Assembly (NCBI RefSeq): GCF_963675165.1 | Contig: NC_087387.1 | Coordinates: 2,717,501-2,781,500, forward strand | Direction: 5' to 3' | Origin: Halichondria panicea | Taxonomy: Eukaryota; Porifera; Demospongiae; Suberitida; Halichondriidae | DNA: 64,000 nt | In this document: positions 34,701 to 46,400 of the stretch, piece after piece | How the letters are laid out: each line of letters starts with the position of its first letter | Position numbering within the stretch: position 1 is the stretch's first letter | Position numbers and translations under genes: made by a program | Notes under the pieces: generated by a model | What the model was told of the DNA's origin: nothing | Databases searched by the model: none | What the model saw: only the letters and a program-made list of their open reading frames with translations

Positions 34701-37700
34701 TGAAACCGTGGTTTATCTAAGCTAAGATCTTGTAGATTAGTTATAAATGGGTGTCTTAAGAAATTCCAAACAATAAAAAGTTTAATTGCCATTCATTAGT
34801 GATAGTAAAGGAAACTTCCTCTTTGTTACCCTACATGTGTACAAGCCCACGTTTGATTACTTAAGGTAAGATCAACAGTCTGAGAATTTCACATGACATA
34901 GGTTACGGTACTGTATAGTAATTAAGCCCCAATAGTCATGTAGGTGCGTACCTCGGGGAGTACAAAGGATCGACATGGGTCTTGAAACTTAGCCTCGGGG
35001 GAGAACTCTCTGATACCAATCAGCTTCAGTAAGTCACGTCTATGGGGACGAGATGCAATCAATCGTAACCAGGGTGATTATTGAATTACAGACTGCACAG
35101 CTAGGTGAAGCAATTAAGATACGTGTGTAACAATTAGCCGAAGAGACCATGCATGACTAATTTGTCACGATTGGAGTAGCCCACGATAGGAACACATGTG
35201 ATTTGGTCTATTACCACATGGCATATTTCCATACAGTAAGCCCTAATTGTGTACTCCTCTCTCATTGTTTATACTAAACTAAACATAATTATACTGACAA
35301 TCTAGCTGCGGTAACATGTACATGTACATTATACATGTGTACATGCATGTAGACATAATTCGTGAGGTTATTATGACCAGCATATTGTGTACACTGTTGG
35401 CTAACAATGAACATCACTATATGCGCCAATAATAACCAGGCGGTACAACCAGGCGGTACACCCAGATATCCCGTACCAAGGTGCTAGAAATTAATGCACG
35501 ATACATAATAAACTAATGCTATTGATGCGAGCGACTTTCATCTCACATTGTATACTGCACAATTTGTTCGGCTTTATTCAAGAACTGCACAATTTGGCAC
35601 TAAAATAATCAAAGCAATAAGTTAATTGCTATCGCATAACGTTTTTGGAGCACCTAAATTAGCCAAAAAGCATAATTTTATACTGCGCGCATATACTTAA
35701 TATAGCATTATATATTTATACATTTGTTGTATTACACATAGCCATTACTATATGCATTTACCTGTACGTAAGTACAGTGGATTGTAGTGCACTTGCAACA
35801 GAGAATTGCCAAACAGCAAAACCACAATTTAGATTGTTAGATATGAATAATATTATCATTAATCAGGGCCAAAACTGAAAGGGGAAATTAGTTATTTCGG
35901 TCACTTCTGATTCTACAAAATGAATAATTCTAGCACATATCTGAGAAGAGAACCTAATCTACCAAAAAGGGAAAGTTGGGGCGTCGCCCGGTTTCTGTGA
36001 AACTTCGTTTCACAGAAACCGGGCGACGCCCCAACTTGATTATGTACTTGACAGGAGTATGATGCATTCAAAAGTTAGGGAAATTACTTATTGATTTGTA
36101 AAGAAATGAAGAAAAGTCCCCCAAGAGGGAATCGAACCCACACCTTATCTATCATATGATCTACGGAGGCACCACCCTAACCACTAAGCCACTCCCAGAT
36201 ATATTTATAAGCCTATACAGATACAGGTTTAGGGTTTTAGGCTATTAGTAATAAAATATTATTGTGGTTTTGCTGTTAGGCAATTCTCTGTTGCAAGTGC
36301 ACTGCAATCCACTGTAAGGGCGCATAGACCTAAGGTGACATTGTACACGTGAGTATAACGTCTGATCCTAATGGACAAAACTTGAAGAATCAATGGGATT
36401 TAGAAGCTAAAGGGATAGCTGCAGTATCCCAAGGACTGACTACATGTACATATCACCAATGTGAACTATACATGTTTGTTGCAAAATTACCAAGTAGATA
36501 TATGTACGTATGCTTTGAAGTGTGGGAAAACCGACAAAAACAAAACATGTGATACATGTATGTGGGGGAAATATGCGAATATAAAACAGCTGTAATGAAG
36601 GAGGTCACTGACCACAACTATAGCTTGCTAAAAACACAACAGACACCAGGCTACGGCTACATGTTCGTACATGTACATAGGGGGGTTAGAGATGGATGAT
36701 GTCACATTGTGGGAAAGATCAGGTTGCAGCTAGGGCATACTAAAGGAAGTCTGACCATGACACTTGGAATTAGAGAGATTCCACTTGAGTGTGTTTAACA
36801 GGGAAACGAGCTACAATGTATAGTTCTCGGTAACCATAATTATAAGTTGCTTGAGGATAAGTACTCCAAGAACCCATAATTAAAGAAAGAGAGCTAGAGT
36901 ATCCAACACGTAGTATATATACATGTATGTATTACCGTGCATCAGATGTATGCGGAAAATAACGCGACTTTCTGTCTGAAACACGTGATCAATAATGACA
37001 ATTTTGGCAAGAATTTATTGCTGCCTCGAAGCAAGTAGCGGCTCCAGGCACTCGGATTGGTCGGTTAACAAAGGAAGTCACGTTACTTTCCGCATACATA
37101 ATAATTATGATCCACGGTATAATTATACTGCAATCAACACCCTCTCTCTCCCTATCGTTTATTACAGCTTGAAGTGATGTAATGTTGCTACATACATGTA
37201 GTCCCCAAAAGTGGGATCAGATAATGTGTATTCGGATTCTATGGCTATTAGTCCCCCTCACATTACATAGAAAAATGTATGGCAGCTGGTCTCGCTGCTT
37301 TAGAGTAGTATCGACATGATTATGTACAAATCAGCCTCGTAGTAAATTAATCCGTTTAACATTCTCCCCTATGTATAATAAGTTTTAAACTGTTTTGTAA
37401 CTCGCTATAATTACACGAAAAACCAGTCTACGGAGATCTTTCAGTGACTCCAACAAAATAATGATAACCACAAAACCACATTCTCATGTACTGACTACAT
37501 ACATGTACCTTAACTTTGCCACTTGATGTCTTGTGCTAGAGTCCAGAGCCAGCACCTGAGTAGGCGTGGGAAATGAAGAGTGTACACATAGTGAGGCAAA
37601 AGCATATTAGTAATTACATCCAATTATTAACCTAGAAATCTACATCTGTCTAATTCGATCAATCACTTCACTGAGATATGGAATCCACAGATGTTAATAT

Positions 37701-40372
37701 TCTTTTGGACAGCGTTTTAATTTTACATGTCTGCCCATTTGTTCCCAATCATTGTTTCCCACACTAGTATAAACAAGATGCATATTGACCCACAGCTAGT
37801 GTAGTAAATACATACATGTAGCTACATTTCAATTGAAAGTAGCATAGGGTTAATGTTCTAGTGTGGATACTGACCGTCCATGCACCCACCAATACTGTAA
37901 ATGACTAGCCTCAAGCTTCTCAACATATTGTGGATTCTAATTTGCTTCCTAGCACCATAACCAATATCCAGCACATCCTAAGGATGTAGTGTGTAAGGGA
38001 AAGGACCTAGGCAGGCAGGCCCATGTCATACTCATAGTAGAGTACGTAAGGTGTTGTTTTCTAGAAATTTAGAGGAAAATAGACTGGTGTCATTTTCTAG
38101 AACTTTAGAGAAAAATAGACTGGTGTCGAGGCTAGAACTTGGCACGTACATGTACAACGCACCTTGCAGATGGATTTGACGAACTCGAGTGCTGGGTTGT
38201 GAAGGTGTAGATGTGAGCCAGGGAGGAGGGGAAACAAGTCGTCACTACCGCCTTTCTTACTCTCTCCACTGCCCAGAGTCTGGTGGATTTTCTGAGTTAT
38301 CCTGTGGATGCAATAAGGCGGCTAACTGACTGTGCAGCATACGTACACACACACAAATGATTGTACATGTGCATGTAGATAAATTAACTTCCTATATAAA
38401 ACATATATGTAAATGTACATGGGTAAAAAGGCAAGTACAATTAAGTCATGTATACAATTTAGGAACACAAAAACAGAACTTGCACTTAACCCTGAGTCAA
38501 CTAAAAGCCAAAAATTTTGCATAAACTCTCTGCACTTACTGTAAGCTCTTTGATTGCACACCACAGTTAATTAGTAAGTTGTTAGCTGTTAGTCTACATT
38601 TCCCCACCCTACGAACAATGTACATGCAGTGTACGCAGTGTACACCCTCTAGATCTACCAGAAATCACAATCCATTGCCACAATTTGGACACAAGTATAA
38701 TTTGGAAACAAATTGAGAATGGGACTGCATGGCCACAAATACAAATACATGTACGTACTGTTAAACACGTAATCTACTCATAAACTCACGTGAAGAGTTT
38801 ATCAGTGAGTTCACTCTCGATCCTCTGCTGAGCAAAAGAGACGGAGCTGGCAGTGAGGGTGGGGTCGGGCACAAACTGAGTCTGGCTGCTCAGAGGTGGC
38901 CTTTTCTTGACGGGGGTAGCCATACCGGGGGTACGAGCTGCGCGCTCATCCTCGGCATGGACATACAGGTCTCGAACATGACTGGCCACAAGCACCTGAA
39001 AAATAAGAATAGTTAGACCCTGTTTTGGAGGTGTCTACGGCATTTACATGTAGATCGAATTAAGCCTGATGTAAATATAGTACTGTGAACAGAGTAAGAG
39101 ATACAATACGGTGATACTATATATGTGCTTCCCAATGCAGTACTGAAGCATTGCTAAAAAGTACTACTACTACAACAGTGTAGATACTAGTTTTAGTTAT
39201 TAGTTTTTGTTGTTAAAACGATCTATGCCAAAAAATTTAAGTCTAAAATTAATTCAATTACCAAGGGATAACCTTTGTGGTAAGGATCACCAACCTACAA
39301 ACCATCAAATACCACTGAGAACAGCTTTGTGGGAATGCACTATTAAAAGCAGCATAATCTGAGCTTAATTGTTTCAAAACATGTACAATTGAGTTCGTTT
39401 CAGGTGGAAATCATGGTCTCCGTCTCTTATTTATTACAACCCGTCCCAATCTATCTAGGTTTATCCATGGTGGATATACATACATGTAGTAAACATAAAC
39501 CTGCAGGTGCACTTACTCTGAACCAGTCCTGACAGGACCCAGCCTCAGGGAGGTACTTGCAAATGTTCCAGTTCATGTCCAGTTGGATACCTTTACCATC
39601 AACCACACCCTCTGACTCGACCTCCTCACTATCCATGTCTTCATCACTGTTCTCTTCGTCGTTTGGTGCCTCCTCTGGATCTCGGTACACCTCCAGCAAT
39701 GAGCGAGGCAGCTTCACCTTCACACCTCCGTAGTTCTCCTGAATGAAGGAAAGAGAAAGATATTGTTAGCACATATGTAGGGCATGCAGAAGGTGTTCGT
39801 AGCAAAGTAGTAGAATTGTATTGTAGTTCCTACAACAGTCTAACCTTTTAGCTTGGCAAGGGTACATGTAGGTATTTCCCAACGTACTGGGTGCAGATGA
39901 GTGCAAGTAACTACATCGTATAAATACATTAATTGGTAGGGCAGAAATTACGAACATGGGCACTCAAAATGTTTGCCAAATTTGTGCTGTGTATGTCTTT
40001 AATAGCAGCACAGTACTTAACAGTCGAGCTCACCTGATCCATCCAGAAGAGATAGCTCCAGCAGGTGGTGGGCTCAATCTGGATACTGTGGAAGAGGTCA
40101 CGTGACCGGATGCTCCCCAGTATGAACTCGATGTATGCACTAGCGTCCTCCACACACTTCTTTTTGGTACACACGACAATCTTACTGAAGTCGGCATACA
40201 CAATGGTGGAGCCAAGACGTTTGAACTCCCCGATGAGTTGCATGAACAGCTTTTTCATCAGCTTGTGGACGATTCGACAGAGAGCAGGCTCATACATAAG
40301 GGAAGTGGGGGAACGGAGCCAGCTGTGAACGTGTGCATGAGTGGGGTAGGTTAATTGTGATATCTTTTTAAG

Positions 40373-40446
<74 letters not shown>

Positions 40447-43400
40447 GCATCACAAGAGTAGTACCACTCTTGTGATGCATATGTATATGTAACATACTAG
40501 ATTACAGTCATAAACACAAACATTTTTCTAATGAAAGCACCACAGGTGCTGATGCCTCGGTGGAGATGCCAAAGCTACATAACATAAAGCTACTAATACA
40601 CATGATGAACATTTTTTAATTTGCATGCTGCATGCAAACTCAAAGAGTGGGTAATGATCGACCATGATTGTTGTTAAAAACGATCGATGCCAAAGTTTAA
40701 GTATAAAATTAATGGCTGCCATCAGCAGCGCCTTGCAGCTCTCTTCTCACTCTTGCAACTACCAATAGCTAGCGTTTTAGTGCAGAGCTAACTACTAAGT
40801 AGAGTAGCAACATTCGGTAAACAAGTTTGGCTACGTGCTCTTCCGAAAAGGCTGCAATGGCACTCCAAGTAAGCAAAACTAGGCATAACTCAAGAACGAA
40901 GCATTATTTTTCAAATCCTCGAATAAAAATCCAAGAATACATGACTAGAAGCCTATAGACTTGCACTTCATTCATCCTTGAGCAGCTGTAGCAGTCTACA
41001 CAGACAGACAGACAGACAGACAGACACACACACACACTACCGTATACCTTGCTTGCGCATGCACACCGAGGCATAATAAAGGGTAATTGCCGGTAACTCA
41101 TTAAGTTATTAATTCAATCATGTATGTACTACGATAAAAACGTTTTCTGGTATCGATAAGACCACCCACCGATAAGACCACCCACCGATAAAAATGCTGT
41201 AGTTGTAGGTCAGCGTAATGGTTGTGGTGTGTGGAGACCTCGTTGAGCCAGGTGTGCACTAATCCCCTGAGCACTTTGAAGGCACTAGAACAGAGTGCAG
41301 CTTCATCGTACACAGTCAGGGATGCCGCACCAGTACCCTCCATTAACTCCTCAAGGGATGCCTGCATGTGTGTGAGAGATGGGGATGGGGTGTAGGATAT
41401 ATGATCATTATGTACTGGACTAAATGGTTCTACTGTGGGCCTGGGTTATGCAGCATAAGAGAATGCCATGTAAATCGTCAATACTACATGTACTCTTAGA
41501 TATCATAATCCCCAAGGCTTTGTGGTCAGTGCAGAATATTACATTCAGTGCCATATATGCTGCATATTGCATATTGCAACAACATAGCAACAGGATATAA
41601 TACGCATAAAAATATGCACTGCACATCTGAGTATTTGTTTACTCCGAGAATAACTCAAAATAAACATGCAAGGTACCTATTAGGCTTCGTTGACAGAAGT
41701 GATTTCTAGAAAGAGATAGCAATAGGTGATCAGACATGAGGTTACTGTTTCAAATCGGTGTGCTACTATTGACACTACAGAGAGGGACATCTACAGGTAG
41801 GTATTACAATAACAAAGTGACTGTGAAATTTTACTGCTTTTTAGATAGTTGTCTTCGTGAAGATTGGGGTAAAATAAGATTGACTGGTCCAAGAAGCATA
41901 AAAAACGAGGGAGCTGTTCAACTATGTCTTCGAACAAACAGGAATGAATATCTCTGGTTCTACATAGCCACTCAAGACGGTTGGACAAATAATCGCACAG
42001 CAACAAATTTAGCCTGTAGAGAACTGGGCATGAGTTACACTGGTAAGCTACAGATATACACTGGGAACACAGGATGAATTATCATTACATGTACATTGAC
42101 CATTGTTCACTATAATTTTGAGTAAACAGATGTCACAGTGGGCACCGTACAACTAATGGAAGACGCTGTGACAGTAACAGTAGAAATTAATTGTAACAAT
42201 GAGGCTGAGAAGTTTATAGACTGTTTACCCAGTTTGATAGACATATCCGGGAGGAATCAAGTTGCTGGACTGATTTGCAGTACGTTTCCTGTGTTCCAAA
42301 ATATTATACTAAGTGTCATTTATTCTATAGACTGCATAGAAGGAGCTCTAAGAATGGTGGATGGCTCCAGCTACAATGAAGGACGAGTGGAGGTGTGCTC
42401 CAATGGTCGCTGGGGTACAGTGTGTGGTGATGGATGGACAGAGAGAGAAGCTGCTCTAGTGTGCAGTAGACTGGGGTACCCAACTCTAAGTAAGGCAATG
42501 GTTGTACGCTGTATATTTATCTTCTTATTTAACACGTAGATGCTACAATCAGCAACTTTGGAGAGGGTAGTGGTCCATTGTACGATATTACCTGTCGAAA
42601 CACGGAAAGTGATGACCATGAATGTACACCCATAATAACATCTGCTCCATCAAGATGCAGTCACTCAATGGATGTTGGAGTGAGGTGCCTTCCTTTTATT
42701 GATGTTTGTCCAGTTCCAGTCAACGAAATAATTGTCACAGTAACAGCTTACGATTGTCAGCAACTTCCAACACCAACACCAACACCTACGTCAACGATTG
42801 CAAAGTGTACCCCAATGAGTACTGTCAGTGAACAAGGTAGCAATGTCAATGAGATGACTACTAACGACAGGCAATCGATGATAGTTACCGAAACCCCACA
42901 ACCAAATAATGGAGCCACTACAGATAGCAGTATCAAGAACACTAGTGGGACATTAGGAGCACTCATTGGTCTATTGGCAGCTGCTCTAGTGGTTGTTGTT
43001 GCTGGATGGATTGTGTCGTGTGTTTACTTTCAGCAGAAAATAAACAAGTAAGCTCTAAATGCAAGCCTATAATGATCACTGAAAGCTAAGAAAGAATAAC
43101 ATAACTATAATAAAAGATATTGCACACTCTCGCAGGAAATACAAAGGCCACACCCACACAGCACCTGCCTCTATGATTGACCCCACCCTCCAACTCAACA
43201 ACCCAGCATATGGTGTTAGCACCACTGCCCCACACACCATGTACAGCTCTCACGGACCCTCCTATGAAGTCGTCGGCGCTAACGAGAGGGTGGGGCACAG
43301 CTATGATGTCATCAGCCGTAGGAGTTTGTCTATACCACACCCACATACCACACCCCCTGCATCCAACGAGGAGTACAGTACACTAAACACCAGCAGAGAG

Positions 43401-46400
43401 AATAATTATCACATATTAGAGAGCAATGGAGATGGTGAATATTCAATGGTCGGACAAAGTGACCCTCAAGATTACGAGGTGCCCGCCCCTCCCCCCCAAG
43501 GTGAAGAGTACTCTACACTGAAGCATTGATAGCCCACGTGACTTAACAAGACACAGTGACACTCAAGTATATTATAAGCATTGTAATCACTAAATGAACA
43601 CACAGTATATATACATGGATGTATACGCAGTTGTTGTAAGATAAACTTTATCTCTTGTTCAATAACTTGACAACTGATAAGTCAATGTGAGTACCAGTAA
43701 ATATACTGTACAACATGGACCCAAACAAAGTAACCAATGGGAAGGCAGTGAATTCAACCCCCCCCCTCTTAGACCGACACTTACAACTATAGACATCTAT
43801 AATTTGACTCTAACCAATGCTACAATTTACTGTATCAAAGCATTGCATATACAATGTATAAAGCCACTCCGAATGAGACTGTAGTTCCTGTCAGAAATTG
43901 CTGTAAATTAGATGCGGGCAGGAATAATGAAATCATTATAAAAGTGCTGCACTAGTACTTCAGATCCATAAATTCTTTTAGAATACGATTACAAGTCACA
44001 AACGATGCAATCTGATTGGTCACTGATACGTCCGTTATTTCTCATAGAGACCTGCCAGACATCCAGAGGTCTTCTACGGAGGTCTATATTAATTTGGTTA
44101 GCTATACATGTAGCTGCGCAAAACACTTCATGAATACGTCAGCGGCCCGTTTTGCTGAAAGGGCCTGGGGAGAACCTGGTCATGTAGAGTGTGTTCCTAT
44201 AAAAGCAACGATTTGAAGTATTGTGTGGGGGTGGGATCTGGTCTCAAAAGATCACTTTGCCCAATATGCCATATATGTACTGGCACTGCATTTCCTTTGA
44301 TATCAGACATCAAAAGTACATACTACATATTGCACATAGCAACAACGGAATATAATACGCATAATAATATGCACTGCATGTCTGAATATTAATTTTGTTT
44401 ACTCTGAGAATAACATAGGAAAACTATATAAAGCGCCTTCAGTGGTTGATACGCCCTTGTGCATGGTTTTATTGACAGAATCAACATAAACAATTAACAA
44501 CATCTTGCATGTTAATGACATTTCATTGTCCACGCACGTGATGTTGTCGTACCTCCTCCTTTGCATAATTCCTACACTTTTGCAGAAATAAAATGAAAAG
44601 TGTAGGAAACTGCTACCATTAATTTTAGACTTAAATTTTTTGGCATAGATCGTTTTAACAACAAAAACTAATAACTAAAACTAGTATCTACAAACTTGCT
44701 CGATGTATCTACAAGCTGACGGCTAGCTGCAACTCGATCACCAACATTTACCTTCGTGTCGCCCTACCCATTCTTTTGTATAAGTTTTGTTCAACATTTC
44801 CTGGCCTACCGGGCGTTTGATGCGTGGGTGGAAACACTATACCGTAACCTTAAGTGTATCCCATATAAGGAACGCACAGTACTCAACACTTTCATTTATG
44901 TGATGAAAAGATTCTGCAAACTCCAGTATTAGGCTTCGTTGACAGAAGTGATTTCTAGAAGAGATAGCAATAAGTGATCAGACATGAGGCTACTGTTTCA
45001 AATCAGTGTGCTACTATTGACACTACAGAGAGGGACATCAACAGGTAGGTACTACAATAACAAAGTGACTGTAACAATTGTATATTGTATATTGCTTTAC
45101 AGAGAGCTGTCTTCCTGAAGATCACGATAAAATAAGATTGATCGGTCCAAGAAGCATAAAAAACGAGGGAGCTGTTCAACTGTGCCTTCAAACAACCGAT
45201 AACGAATATTTCTGGTTCTACATAGCCACTCAAGATGGTTGGACAAATAATCTCACAGCAGCAAATTTAGCCTGTAGAGAACTGGGCACAAGTTACACTG
45301 GTAAGCTACAGATATACACTAGGAACATATATAGGATGCATAGCTTTGGTTCGTCCAGAGTATCATTACATTGACAATTTGCCCATTGTTCACTATAATA
45401 CTTTTTCAGATGTCACAATGGGCACTGTACAGCTAATGGCAAACGCTGAGACTGTAACAGAAAAAATTAATTGTAACAATGAGGCTGAGAAGTTTACAGA
45501 CTGTTTACCCAGTTCGATATACATATCCGGGAGTAATCGAGTTGCTGGACTGATTTGTAGTACGTTTTCTGCTTTCCAAAATGTCCCTTATATCTATTGT
45601 ATAATTGTATAGACTGCACAGAAGGATCCCTAAGACTGGTAGATGGCTCCAGCTACAATGAAGGACGAGTGGAGGTGTGCTCCAATGGTCGCTGGGGTAC
45701 AGTGTGCAATGATGGATGGACAGAGAGAGAAGCTGCTCTAGTGTGCAGTAGACTGGGGTACCCAACTCTAAGTAAGGCAATGGTTGTACGCTGTATATTT
45801 AACACTCTATCCTCATATATAGATGCCACTCTTAGCAACTTTGGAGAGGGTAGTGGTCCATTGTGTGATATCACCTGTCCAAGTACGGGAAGTAACGATC
45901 AGGAATGTATACTAATAATAACATCTGCTCCATCAAGATGCAATCACTTAATGGATGTTGGAGTGAGGTGTCTTCCTTTTACTGATGCTTGTGCAGTTTC
46001 AGTCAACGAAATAATTGTCACAGTAACAGCTCAGCAACCTCCAACACCAACACTAAAACCTATGTCAACGATTGCAAAGTGTATCCTAACAAGTACTGAA
46101 CAAGATGGCAATGTCAATAAGATAATTACTAACAACAAGCAACCAATAACAGTTACCGAAACCCCACAACCAAATAATGGAGCTTCCACAGAGAGCAGTA
46201 TCAAGAGCACTATTGTGACATTAGGAGCACTCATTGGTCTATTAGCAGTTGCTCTAGTGGTTGTTGTCACTGGATGGATTGGAACGTGTGTTTACTTACA
46301 GCGAAAAATGAACAAGTAAGTCTAAATGCAAGCCTTAATGATAATAGTGAACTGATAGCTAAGAAAGAAGAAAGCTAAGAAAGAATAACATACAAAAGAT

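Larger units (their letters stand above)
35775..36314. mobile_element. Composite inverted-repeat element carrying a tRNA-like unit and a perfect hairpin
   Basis: The outer arms of about 53 bp are inverted: left 'cagtggattgtagtgcactt' and 'gcaacagagaattgcc', right 'ggcaattctctgttgc' and 'aagtgcactgcaatccactg'. Inside lie a perfect 65-bp hairpin (35973-36037) and a tRNA-like sequence on the minus strand (36115-36197). It sits in a POLE intron in the same direction as POLE if the tRNA-like part defines the sense strand. No protein is encoded. Confidence 0.75.
35040..37508. other. POLE intron, mostly non-coding; holds the 35775-36314 element
   Basis: A 2.5-kb intron of POLE. Apart from the composite element, only short frames (67 codons at 36349-36552; 60 at 36995-37177) are present, with no domain or splice support. 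Confidence 0.55.

Noticed and set aside
36115-36197. Functional tRNA gene on the minus strand
   Set aside because: The acceptor stem does not pair and no convincing anticodon arm forms, despite good A and B boxes.
39929-40495. 188-residue minus-strand frame beginning with a His-Thr repeat
   Set aside because: The repeat is the CA microsatellite read as codons and the tail reads into an intron; only 40034-40322 is a real POLE exon.
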